Below are positions 47,271-59,000 of a stretch of DNA of 64,000 nt, piece after piece (the first letter of the stretch is position 1; each line of letters opens with the position of its first letter). Both the position numbers and the translations under genes were made by a program. The notes under the pieces were generated by a model. The model was not told the origin of the DNA and did no database searches. It was given only the letters and a program-made list of their open reading frames with translations. Source of the stretch: Cenococcum geophilum 1.58 (lineage: Eukaryota > Ascomycota > Dothideomycetes > Gloniales > Gloniaceae); assembly GCA_001692895.1 (NCBI GenBank), contig KV748191.1:2046001-2110000 (forward strand), read 5' to 3'.

Positions 47271-49497
47271 CTTGTTCATATTCCCCATTTTACTTTATTC
47301 TGGATTTGTGTGGCTGCGTTAAGCATGGGCGGCGTTTTCTTAGTACAAGCTGGTCTTTCAGCGGCTTGCGAAGCCTCATTTTAAGGCTGGGGCTAGTACA
47401 GGATCCCCTAAACCTGTCATTTCCTTGACGTTACGCATCGTCTAGGTTTTACTCTTTTCCAGAAGCACACTGTACAGCGAAAATTCATCGTGTATGTGGT
47501 AGATATGAACGGCCGGCTTCCCGATTCTCATTAGTTCTATCTATTGTTCAGCTGATGTCGCTGCAGCAGTCGGCAATGCTTTTCCGAAAGCGTTAGCACT
47601 ATATCTTCCGAGCATTCATTTTAATCCGAAAGAAAGATAGCTCCAAATGAGAGTCGTCAAATCCTTTTGCACCGTTACAAATAACGACCTGTCAAAATTA
47701 AGACAAGAGAAGCGTGTGAGCCGGGCATTGCTTAGCTGTCTATCTATGCACTTTGAAAATTTTTCTCTTGCCTAAAAATGGTCTTTCGATTTTTTTTCTC
47801 ATGCGGCTCGAGCTGATCTGCCCGTCCATGAACCCCGCAGACATTGCATGCAACCATTACCCCTCCTTCCTAACCCCCACCCGTGTTATCTCGAAACGGC
47901 TTGGAAATCTTGTGTCTGCATTGGCGACATCTCGTCCCGGCCTATTTCGCATCACGTCATGGGCTGTCTTTCGCTGCACGGGAAGTTCGCACCCCTGCCA
48001 CGCGGGTCCAACGGCGGGTTCTAGAATCTCGCCATCGTTTGCAGCTTCCCCAGCCTTTGTTAGGGCTGCTAAGTATGCCGACTATGCGAGTTGCCGTTGT
48101 CCGGGCCCACATAAATTTTTTTTCTTCGGCTTCCCCGGGGCTGTCTGGGCGCCTCAGCCGCATCGCGCATTTCGCGCTGCCATTTTCGCGGCCTGGGCAG
48201 TGACATGCTCTTTTCATTTCAATTGCAAGGGCAGGGAGGAGCGTATCGTCATTTATCGCATCCATGACAGCACGTAACATGACCGATCCTCGGATCGTTT
48301 TCTAACCCGTACAGGTGCCGCTCTAACCTCACAAGAGTACAGGTTGTGAAAATCTTACCTTTCAATTCATCAATTCCCGCGAGGTTAAAAAAAAGGCATG
48401 ACGAATATCTACTCGTCCCTCTCGCTTGCGTATATCCCGCAGCCCTCCTCCGTCCCTGCGCCGCCGCGTTCCTCCCACGCATCGCGTTCCGCCTCCGCGG
48501 TCCCTGGACGCCACTCAGGACGCAACCTATCCCACCGATGTGGATCATATGAGCGGGCCTGACGCGGGTGAAGGTGCGGAAAAGACGCGCGGTTTGTTGT
48601 GGATGAGCAGGGCGCTGACGTGTGTTTTGAGCTTTTTTATTCTAGGTCGTTATTTAATGGTCACATTAATGGGGCTGAGGCTGCCCCCCGCTTGTTGTCT
48701 TTCTTTTACAGCTGCTTTTGCTAAGGATAGTTGCTTTCAGGTTTAGAATTGTTTAGTGAGATGAACATCTCTTGGCTTACAAAACTGTGAGATGATGGTG
48801 GTTGAGAAGTCTTCCTCCACGGGGCAATGCAAAAAGAAATGAGATCTACCCGTCCCGTTCCCCTAAACATTCTTTTCGTCCCCCTCGCCCTCGCTGACCC
48901 AACCTCTTGCGCAATGATGTTGATACGCAGCTCTCTGACACAAGTCCTGAAGACATCATTTCCGTACGTCATCATCACTCATCCGCATTGACGGAGCCGC
49001 GGACGCAAGACCAGATATCACTAATCTTTTAACATGAAGATACCTTCCGCGCAGATATACCCAGCATCGCCTGGACAAGCGTGTCAATTGAACGAGAAAC
49101 GGCTAGTCAGGGATATCTAAACAAATAGGAAGCCGCCCTTTCCCCGCTCCTTTCTTGCTCTGGGAACCACTTTCACTCGGGCCACTAGCAGACAATGAAG
49201 CCATTGCCGAGCAAAGGACATCGTCACAGCAAGCAGTCTAGACATGGAAATGAGATATGATATGGATTCGCGAGCTTTAGCAGTGAATATATGATAAACA
49301 GGCGCCGAAGAAGGCGACTCTTTCCCGTTAGCCAACCACCACGCAACGAAACCTCATCTCAACATCCCAAAAAGCGACAAAACCAATCCCCCGCCGCAAA
49401 AGCCAGCAACCAACCCCCAAACGTATCCGCACCCATTTTACCCCAGCCCGACCACGCGAACCCACAGCACTACCACCACCCTAGGCTCGCCGTCGGC
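47271..49497. other. Gene-free interval of 2.2 kb between convergent genes
   Basis: Lies between the stops of the kinase and the spermidine-synthase-like gene. Frames of up to 174 codons exist but overlap on both strands and lack any motif; I support none of them. Confidence 0.4.
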
Positions 49498-51475
49498 TCA
49501 CCACAGCTCCCACACCCTCGCCGGCAACACCGTCCGCATAATCCCCCAATGGCTCACTGCGGCCCTCTCCTGAAACCTCTCCAGCTCCCCCGTCGCGCCC
49601 CTCCTCAACACATCCCCGCTAGCGCCCTGCGCGCCGCCGCCGCCGCGGCGCCAGTCAAACGCGATCTCGAGCCCAGCCTTCGGCAGCAGATGGTTGCGGC
49701 GAGCAAAGCTGCCCCTGAAGTCGTCCTCGGTGGGCTCGCGGAAGCCGATGGCAGATCCGCCTGCCCCGCCGCCGTCGCGCTTCACACAGAACACGACCAT
49801 GTTGGTGAAGTCGGGCGCCCCGGGCTGCTCGGGGGCCGGCGGGTTATCGCGGAAGAGGCGGCAGGCGGGGAAGATGGCGTGGATGGTGTTGAGGACGAGG
49901 CGGGTGGAGGGGAGGGAGAGGTCGCCCGCGTAGTTCTGTTCGGGGTTGCGGTTAGTCGTTGCTTTGCTTTGATGGTGAAGGGAGGGGGTGGGGGGGGGGG
50001 GGTTTCGTACGATGGCCACGACGCCGTTGGCTGTTAGTAGGCTTTTTAGACCTTGGAAAAATTCTAGGGTGAATAGCGTGACGGGCTCTGCGCCGCCAGT
50101 GAAGACGTCGTGGATGATGTAGTCGTAGCTGCCCGGGTGCGAGCGCGCTTTTTCGTCGACGTAGAAGACGGCATCGTCGATGGCGGCGATGTGGTTTGAG
50201 GAGAGGTTGAAGTATTTGGTTGCAAAGTAGTGTACGACGGGGTCTAGTTCGACGATTGTGGTGTTGATGCCGTGGGCGATGAGGGCGTTGGGAGCGGTTC
50301 CAATGCCGAGGCCGCTGGGGATATGTCAGATGTCTTTTCTGAGTGCTAGGTCTAAAGTGAAGAAATTCCAAGGATTATACAGGCAATCAAATGGCCGGAG
50401 AGTACATAGAAAGTAAAGAATAATGGCCCTAGGAGAGGGGAGAAAAACAAGTGAAATTGAAGACATACATCACCAAAGCGCTCTTCTCTGACTCAGGCTT
50501 CGTATCCTGGCCCTCAAGCTCTACAAGTCTCACCGCCTCTAGCATCGCAAAAACCGAAAAGATTGGTTCGGGGAGCGTCTGGCCTTGAGCTGCCCTTTCA
50601 GGAGTCACAAGCCATTCTCCGCCCAGCAAGCTATGATCACATCGGAGGATCCTGAACTGCGTCTCCTTGCTTTCTAACACGGACAAATAACCCGTCAAAG
50701 ACTCCTTTCGTTCTAGAAGCGTGAAGTTATGTGTCTGTAGTGTGTCGTTCAATAGCGCCACTGCTTTGTCAGAGACATAGTGTGGGTTGGCTAGCATGGT
50801 GTGTAGCATTGCGGGAACGGCAAGGAATATCAAGCAGGAGGGGGATAAGGCTGCGAGGGCGGAGGCGACGCTCATTTGGAGACCCACACGAGCGAAGGTG
50901 GGATGGGTGCCCATATATTGCGGCAAGACAGCTGCAGCAATTTTGGATATGAAAGACACGGTGACATATGATCCCAAGGCAGGGGCCATGTCCGCAACCG
51001 TCGGGCTGTAGCGGCTAAGATCCAGGCACTCTAGTAGTCGGCCGGCAGAGTAGACAGAGAGGAGCAGGAGGGGAAAGTATGTGGCCGCTTCGGTAACCAC
51101 GGGGCCATATTCAGGCCCGGTTTGAGAGCTGTATGTGAAGAGAAGAAACTGGATTGTAGGTATCCAGTATGCCAGAACGGCAATGTATTCTCTAACATTG
51201 TCAGGTAGGTAGCGTTTCAAAGTGCCTTTGCCCATGAACGCTAGCAAAGCTGTAACAGTTATTGCCCTCTGGTGGTAGACAGATGCTGGTATTGAACCAT
51301 AAACTGGAGACAGGCTGAGTTGGGAAACTGGTGATGATATTCCCGCTAGGACTAGTAGTGCAGCAGCACGACCGATATTTTTCAGTAAGGTAGCCACTGG
51401 GACAGTGCGAGCATTTCTTTCGGCCTCTCTCGCGGCCTTTGGCTTCCGTGGTGTCGGTTTCGGCCTTGAAGACAT
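49498..51475 (-). CDS. Polytopic membrane protein with C-terminal spermidine-synthase-like methyltransferase fold, three exons
   Basis: Exons 51475-50469, 50314-50011 and 49935-49498 join in frame to 582 residues. After a basic N-terminus (MSSRPKPTPRKPKAAREAER) come several hydrophobic segments over residues 35-230. The C-terminal half has a spermidine-synthase/Rossmann fold: GLGIGTAPNALIAHGI (nucleotide or SAM-like loop), TTIVELDPVVHYFATKYF (acidic ligand), IAAIDDAVFYV and YDYIIHDVFTGGAEP, where D takes the catalytic place. True spermidine synthases are soluble, so this is the membrane-fused branch, found in bacteria and fungi, with unknown substrate. Intron 2 contains a 13-base G run (C on the coding strand). 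Confidence 0.85.
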
Positions 51476-52029
51476 GGTGATTGTATAGGTTCTACGGTCA
51501 ATGTGGTACGTGTCAGGGGTTCTCAGCAGAGCTTAATAAAAGCCTCTTCAGTAACAACGAATGTCGTCCTTATAATAATAAAAATAATAAAATAAAAAAT
51601 TGAGAGAGACGCGGAAGAAGAGAAAAAAATATAAGTCGAGTATGAATATCAAAAGATCCTTTCAAAGGGATATTTCCTTTTCTTAAACCTTTTGCGTTTC
51701 GCCGCCGTGGCCCAGGTGAGCCAACAAGTTAATGAATCGCGGTTCTTCGCCCCGTAAAGGCGTATTCTAGTGTTGAAGAGGTTGTAAGGTGAAGAAAAAG
51801 GGCGCATTAAGAAGAGAGAAAGATTAGCTCATGGATGACCTCCTATACTGAATGTTTTGAAGCGTTGAAACACTATGGAGACCCTGGTGTTGGGGCTCGC
51901 GGAAGCCACTGGCGTATTTTTGGATTAGTGGCAGTGGCGCCGAACTCTTGGCACGTGGCGTCACTTCGTACTCCTATCTAGACCTCACCATTCTCATCCG
52001 CAACGCTGCGCACAAATTTACAACTCATT
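51476..52029. promoter_or_regulatory. Divergent promoter region, 554 bp
   Basis: Between the spermidine-synthase-like gene (-) and the CCDC97-like gene (+). It has an A/T-only stretch (about 51570-51600, AATAATAAAAATAATAAAAT) that probably excludes nucleosomes. Confidence 0.45.
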
Positions 52030-52668
52030 ATGCCGTACTTCCCAGTTCGAGTCTACATGGAGCAACCGCAGTCCTCAGAAGCCATGGAGCTATGCGATGA
52101 CTCTCCTAACTCTCATCAGCAGGAAGAAAGCGAGCGAACCAAGCGCATTCGGGTTAAGAATAGACGCAAACGATATCTCGATACTCACCCTGACTATTTT
52201 AACCCCTCCCTTGAACTGGCAGATCCTCTCCTCTATGACCGCCTTATCCGACGCTTTCAATCACCATCAGAACGCGAAGCGGAAGGCCGAGCGAAAGGGT
52301 ATTCCGGTATTCTTGAAGCTGATATTATGCGCTCCGAAGCCAAATTGGAAGCTCTCGCCCACCCTGACCCGAACTCTACACTCACGTACCGGCGCGGGCC
52401 AAATGGCGAGATTATAGCGGAGGAGAAAGACGAGGTGCCGCTGAGTAAAGAGCAGGGAATGGAGTGGTGGCGGCATGAGATGGGAATGAGGTTTCTGCGG
52501 GGCGACGACACAGACTTTGATTACAAAGAAGTAGATGAGAATGAAGACTTGGACGATCTTGAAGAACAGGAACGACAGGAAGCATATTTCGAAGACGAAG
52601 AACCGACATGGGCTTTCGACGACGGCGAGAGGGAGCTTACCGGAGAGACGGGAATACAGGACTTTTGA
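52030..52668 (+). CDS. CCDC97/DUF2052-type protein, single exon
   Basis: 212 residues, strongly charged. The core RIRVKNRRKRYLDTHPDYF, then LADPLLYDRLIRRF, corresponds to the DUF2052 pattern in CCDC97 (a basic VKNRR helix, an aromatic motif, DPLLY, then a variable acidic tail). The C-terminus is rich in Asp/Glu with WWRHEMGMRFLRGDD and QEAYFEDEEP. Human CCDC97 associates with the SF3B splicing complex; the same role is inferred here. A second ATG at 52057 (MEQPQSSEAM) may be the start. Assignment rests on motif spacing only. Confidence 0.65.
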   Translation: MPYFPVRVYMEQPQSSEAMELCDDSPNSHQQEESERTKRIRVKNRRKRYLDTHPDYFNPSLELADPLLYDRLIRRFQSPSEREAEGRAKGYSGILEADIMRSEAKLEALAHPDPNSTLTYRRGPNGEIIAEEKDEVPLSKEQGMEWWRHEMGMRFLRGDDTDFDYKEVDENEDLDDLEEQERQEAYFEDEEPTWAFDDGERELTGETGIQDF

Positions 52669-52970
52669 AGCCGGATGAAAACTAAGATTTTCTACTTCAC
52701 ATGGGAAAGTACTTAGGAAAGCAGATGCCATATTCTACGACTTGATCTTGGATTCCACGGGCACACGAACTTAGCACAAGTATCTGGATGGTCTACTATC
52801 TCTACAGGACTTCAGTGCCGTAGTTGAGGATTGGCTGTTGTCTTCTAAGCCGAATAATGCTCGACTTTCGATGGGTACCAAAACAGGATCCCACTCATAC
52901 AAAATTGCTACGCGACATATTGCAGCCGATATCTTAAAACTATCGCTCTACAGACTCCTGATGGTACAGT
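52669..52970. other. Short intergenic stretch between convergent genes
   Basis: 302 bases holding the two 3' ends. No feature seen. Confidence 0.35.
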
Positions 52971-54593
52971 CTATAAAATATACCTGAAAGTCAAGGCACG
53001 GTCACCTAATGCGCTCATCTCCTCGGGCGTATATCCATTATGTGCACCCTCAGCCATCTGTCGGTCTCTCTTTGCATTGATACGACGGTAGTTAACAACT
53101 AGAATAATAAGAGCAATGATACCGGCACATATAAAAGCGAGCTCGAGGACATGGCCGAGAACGTAGTGTGGCGCATCTTTCGAGCGGTAGAAATTAGAGG
53201 CCATCGCTAGAGAGGACACGTCAGTAAATCACTCCAGAAGTTGCGAGAAAGCAGGTGCAAAAGTTTGAATTAAATAGACCAAAGTGTACTTACCGCCAGC
53301 GAGATTTCCCATCGCGATCTGGATAGCCTGTCCCGTAGCACGCTTCGTGCTTCCTGCAAGATTATTGCTGAGCCATGTGATATTGCCCGGGAACGCGGGA
53401 TGCAGCGCGCAAGCTGCGATGAAGACACCTGCATAGATGACGCCCGGCTTGTGCGAAGAGATGCACATGATGAAGCCGACGGCCATGATGCATAAACAGG
53501 CCAGAATGAAAGGCGACCTCTTGCCTTTCCGATCACTAAGATACGCCACGCCATTGGCAAGGACGGCAGCTGTAATGTAGATGGGGACAGTCAAGAGCTG
53601 TGCTGTAGAGCTGGTGTACCCAAGTGCTTTAATGATCGTGGGTAGAGAGAGACCGATACCGTAAAGCGGGCAAACGATACCCCAATACACCCAGATGTTC
53701 ACCCAGACCTGCCAATCCAAGAACGCGGATTTCACATACTTCCACTTGAACTGGTCATCCTGTGCGACCTGGGGCCCGGTATGGCCCTCAACCTGTCCCT
53801 GATACTTTAGTCGATACACGACGAATGCGCGTTCTTCGGACGTTAAAAAGCTTGCGGTTTCCGGGAAGTCGAATAGAATGAAGTAGGCTGATATAGCCAC
53901 AAGCACGGTTAAAATGCCCTCGAGAATGAAGATCCAACGCCAGCCTGCAAGGCCGCCAACACCGTCCATGTGTGCAATTCCGTAGGCAAGGAGACCAGAG
54001 AAGGCGCCCGCAATGCTGGCGGCGCTGAAGAAGAGCGCCTGTCGCAATTGAGCTTCGTGGCGGCAGTACCACATTGTGATGTAGTAGGCAATGCCAGGGA
54101 AAAGACTGCATGCGCATTAGAAACACGAATCTCAGCCGCTAAGGAACTTGCTGGTATTAGGATGGAAACGCTCTATTCACCCCGCTTCCGCCACTCCAAG
54201 GAATATCCGTGCAGTCAACAGTCCATGATAGTTCTGCACAATGCCCATAAGAGTCGTGACTGTCCCCCACGCCACCATAATTGTTGGCAGCCAGATACTC
54301 GGCCGTAGTCTCTTCAGCAGCAAATTACTCGGGACTTCAAACGCGGCATAGGTGAAGAAAAACACCGTCAGACACCAATTGTACTGCGGGCCGGTCATAT
54401 GCAGATCCTCAGTCAACCCCTGAATTTTCGCGTTGCCAATGTTGGCTCTGTCAAGGAAAGACAGTAGGTATAGCAATGCGAGCATAGGGATGAGACGCAA
54501 GTCCATCTTCTGCAGGATCTTCTTCTCATCCAGGTGCTTGAAGGAGGCCAACGTGACGCCATCCGTGGTGGCTACGGCGTCGATCTGAGCCAT
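52971..54593 (-). CDS. Dal5-family (anion:cation symporter) MFS transporter, three exons
   Basis: Exons 54593-54181, 54105-53294 and 53206-52971 join in frame to 486 residues. The signature LDRANIGNAKIQGL in the first loop, then YNWCLTVFFFTYAAFEVPSNL and ARIFLGVAEAGLFPGIAYYIT, defines the Dal5/Tna1 group of the major facilitator superfamily, which imports small organic anions such as allantoate, nicotinate or pantothenate. It ends with the family's GDRALTFRYIL. Twelve membrane segments are expected. The frame is open upstream to about 54748 without an ATG, so either the ATG at 54593 (MAQIDAVATT) is the start or an upstream exon adds about 40 residues; a donor-like GG|GTAAGT at about 54760 and an acceptor GACCAG at about 54727 allow the latter. 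Confidence 0.88.
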
Positions 54594-56044
54594 TTCTTCA
54601 GCTTTGGTCAGCTTCGAGTGGCTGTGGATGTGTTCATGGCGAACCGGTGATGGTTTGTTGAGAGAGCCGGTGAGGGAGTCGGAGTCCTGCTTTAGCACTT
54701 CTGCCTTTTCGATCTTGACTAGCTGGTCCGCTCCTCGAGGAGTGGAGTGTCAGGGACTTACCCAGGGAGGGAAGAAAAGGAAAAATTGGATAGAAATATA
54801 AAGTCTATGGTTAGTGAAACTAGAATATAGCGATAAACAGATCGTCCAACCTCGAGTCAGAACCCGCACCTGGGGGCCGAGACCCAACCCGTTTAAACCC
54901 GCAAACCCGGCCAAGAAACCAAAGTCTTGGTAACACAACAGTGATATTCATCGCTATTGATAGCATCCTCGGTCCAGCAGGCAGCTCACCCTGGCTCGCC
55001 ATGGTGTTGGTGGCACGACGCGGGGAACAAGCCCTGGCGTTGAGGCCGGCGTCGCTGGCGCTGCATGGCTTGCTCGGCTCACGTCAGGGATCTTCAGCCC
55101 GCGCACACAACGCCTGCCAGAGCTCGCTGCGCTGCGCTTTGGCGTGCTAGATTGGGCAGCGCCGCCGATCGTCCTGCTCGGCTTGCCAGTGCTGAGGCTG
55201 CAACACCAGGCCCTCGAGTGGGTTCGCTGCTCCGCAACACTTGACCTGTTTGCGCGCGGAGGCAGGCTGGCGCGTTTGATAAGACGACCCAGTCGTTGCG
55301 TCAGGCCAGCTCAGCCTTGCCGATATGAGCAAGTGATGTCTGTGCTGCTCTGCTTGCCTTTGGGCTGGCTTGTCTGTGGGGATATCCTTCTAGGGTTGCA
55401 GAGGTGGGACTGTGGATGGTGCAGGGATTGAATCGGCTGCTGCACTGACAGGAGGCCTGGAGCGAGAGCGGGCTACTCGTTTCGTCTCGCTTCCGACGGA
55501 TGCGATGGTGTTCGAGAACCGAGGGAAGTTTGGGGTTGGGTAGTGGGGGAGTTTGATGCGTATACGAAAGTTATAAGAAACTGCTGGCGGCTTCTAGACG
55601 AGGGTTATATGCAGAGCTTATGCTGTCCAGAACCGACTAAAATAGGTGGCTAAGCGGTGAGACTCCCCAGGAGTATCCAACTATACAGCATATATAATCG
55701 GTAGACGAAGGGCGTCAGTCGAATACCCCAATTATAGCATCCCCAAAAGAACCAAACGCCGCACCGTCATGACAGAAAGCCGGAAATGGTTCATAACCAG
55801 GGAAGAGAGGGTCATGCTAATGCCGTAGTAGAGAATCGTTGGACCCCCTCCCCCATACGTCCAAAAGTGCATCAACATGAAGCGATGAGAAATAAAAACA
55901 ACCTAAAGTTACGAGAGAGAAGCGTAGGTATCGTCAAACCAATAGGAGATGTCCCATCCAAAAACAGATCATCCTTTCACACTCCTGCTTCCCATGCTCG
56001 TTCGTAACCAACCAGCCCAGATCACATTTGAATTAATTAAGCCA
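54594..56044. other. Interval upstream of the transporter gene, GC-rich in part
   Basis: Bases about 54990-55450 are GC-rich and rich in GCTTGC/GCCAGC words, producing frames on both strands without recognisable content. No gene supported beyond a possible 5' exon of the transporter. Confidence 0.4.
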
Positions 56045-59000
56045 TCACTCCTTCTGGCCTTCATTAAGCAATAACTCCACAACAATCTGGCAACGCTCTT
56101 GTTCCGGGTGCTGTAAGCTAAGTTTCACGGTCCTCTGTCCAGAGCTTCCCCCGCTAAGACCGTCATCAAGACATTTGACGTCTCTGCCCGCGATGACCTG
56201 CCTTAGTCGCCCGTTCTGCGCATTTCGAATCTCCACAAAGTCCGGATCAAAGAGCAGGACGTACGGGCCGTACAAAGCCGCGCTCTTTGCCTTGCCCACA
56301 AACTCCATTATCACACTACGACTTATATCACCATGCTTGTTGACGTACACAGCGCATTCCTCGTAGCATAGCAAGAACTCCTGGTCTGAAAGGCGGAACA
56401 TGCCTAGAGGATCCTGTCCCACAAGTCTGCTGGCGATAGTAGCGACATGGGGTTGTTTGAGATCAGGGACAGACCAGGGTTGTTTCTTGTCTAGAGTTAA
56501 GACTTCGAAGCCTTTGGAAGTGGACACGGCAAGGGAACTGTGAAAGAGATTGATGCCATAGCACTCGGTCGGGATATAGAACTCATCGTAATCGCGGAAA
56601 AACTCAGTACGCCCTTGTTTCCATAACCGAGATTTCTTCTCAGTTGATTTCTGGTAGACAGGCTCGAGGACCTAAACAATCATGCATTAGTTTTGTTCAT
56701 AAAGGAGAGTAGAGAAAAGCATACCTTAAATGTTGATGATAATCCTTCACGCTTCTTGTAAAACACAAGGGTCCGATCTTTCATTTTGCCTGTAGCGAAG
56801 AAGCCAACATCTCGGGCCCCAGACAGCTTCTGCGGAGCTTTCCTCGCTGAATCGTTTGTTGGTGCGGCACCTCCAACAGGACAAACAGCGTCAAGATGAT
56901 ACGCTATTAGGGATTTGTCTGATATTAATAACATTAAGCTGAACTCTTCTAGGACGGCAACTTGAGTGACTTTAGGTATTTGAATGGCCTTGAGCTTAAT
57001 TAGTTACGCAAGTTAAAAAATATGTTCCTCATAGGACCTACCTTCGACCAACCACGTGGGTTGTTCATTTCCGAAATGTAGACACCGATATCCGTGCCAA
57101 TTGCAACCATTTGCTTCCCGTAAGGTTGATGGAATGCAGTTGCGCAATTAACCTTTGCCCTGCATATTGGTACAGGACGACCAGAGTTTGAGAAGATCTT
57201 CTCCACATCTTCAATCGCTCGATCAAGTGGCGTTCCCTTGATAGTAATACTTTTCTGCGAAGGCATCGCGCTTTCATAAGCAAACGCTGCATCTGCCATA
57301 ACACGCAAGCGGAACGGCTCGGCATTCTGGGCAAAGAGAGCTGCGGCGTGTTTTGTTTTCGCTATGATAAGCTTATCGCACCAGTCTGCGCGGTTTTGAG
57401 CAGTCGGGGCAAACAGTGTATAGACCTCTTTGCCTAAGTGCTTTATCCGGAAAGGATACATGATCTTTTCATCTTTCGGTGCGTCTAGGACAGTTGTGTT
57501 GACCATAGTTTTGCCAGACGAGACTGTACCAAGAGATCCAAGTGACGAAGAAGTGTTTGTATGGGTGAGAGATCCGGGGACAGGGCTCTGGCTCGATGTG
57601 GTTCGTCCAAGCCGGGAATCCTGAGGCCCGCCCTTCCCAGTCACTGTTGTAACAGATGCAATACCTTTTACAGCGGACTTGACGACTGGGTCATCATCTT
57701 CACTCTCAAGTACGAGAAGATCCATTGGAATCGGCTACGTGAAAGTTAGTATTTCAGCTTGAAAAGTGGGTAGTATAAACTTACCAGTCTGGAAACATCG
57801 TATTTCTCGGATTTTGTACCGCCATCGGCATCCCTTTGGGTAACAGTTTTAGCTAAAACAAGGTAGTGATCGAAAAGCAATGCATGAGTCTCTAGCCAGG
57901 TGAACCGATTGCCTCCCATTCTTTGCAAATCACCCTTGAAAATCAGCTCTCGTCCGAGGTGGTCAAGATTGAGTTCAACCCGTTGCATTCCCGGCCGAAG
58001 AATTAGCTTAGCTTGTAGATCCGTTAAGTCTACTTTGCGGGTCATCTCAGCCACTCGATTATCACACTCCAAAGTGACCTGTTTGATCTCCTCCATGGCT
58101 ATTTGCAAATTCTTCTTCTCCTCATTATCCTGCGTGGTTCGCTTAAGCACGGTACCAAGAAGTAAACCATAATGCTGCAGCCTCGTGATAGGTGCTTTGA
58201 GATAAGTGTCCCAGCTCAGTTTGTTGGACATCTTGTTGGACCGGGATTCGTCTAAAAATGAACGGAATAGCATATTTTTATCTGCTTCTTGCCGGACCAA
58301 GAAAGTTGCGTAAGGGAATGCTGCGGCGTATTCAATGTATGCCTGTTTCGCTTTTCGAATCCATTCTCGGAATATGTCACTAAATCCCACCACCCAAGGG
58401 CCCTGCTCATGNTGTCTGTACTTCATCTGTGGAAGGAGATGATCTTCGTTCGCCTTTTTCACAAGATCAACTTTCCCAAAGACATCTCGTATGAAAGCCT
58501 TCAGCTTCTTTGGTGGTATAACCGCTGGTTGAGCAGCAAGAAGCCTATCCCGATAGAGCAAACGAAGGACATCCAGGTTCTCCATAAACTTGTCTTCTCC
58601 TTGAACGATTTCATGAAGAATGTTCTGGCGCTCAACCTCTTTCTTATTGACTCCTCCGATATCTTCTTTCTTAACTTTGTAAAAGGTGGCCCAATCATCT
58701 GACTGCGGCGCCGCTGGCTGTGACTGGAGATCGATTTTCTTCAGTGTCCTCTGGCAGTGATGAGCGTAACATCTACCTGATGTATTGTAGTTGTGTAATT
58801 GCGGTGCGTAGCAGCCCGACCCAGTCAACTGATAAATTACACCAGTCATTGTTTCAGAGCTGAATTTAAGCCATTCCTCTTCATGGACAAGAGTGCCCGC
58901 CTTATACATTTCTGCCACAACACGACTACTGAGAGTTTCAGCGTCCGCTACATTCATCGTGGGAACTTTGTGTGTAAAAAGTGCCACTAAGCCCTCGTTG

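Noticed and set aside
47753..48277. 174-codon plus-strand frame
   Set aside because: No start context, no motif, and overlapped by equally long frames on the other strand; treated as chance.
49291..50037. 248-codon plus-strand frame rich in Pro, Ala and Gly
   Set aside because: Antisense to exons 2 and 3 of the spermidine-synthase-like gene; composition reflects high GC on the opposite strand.
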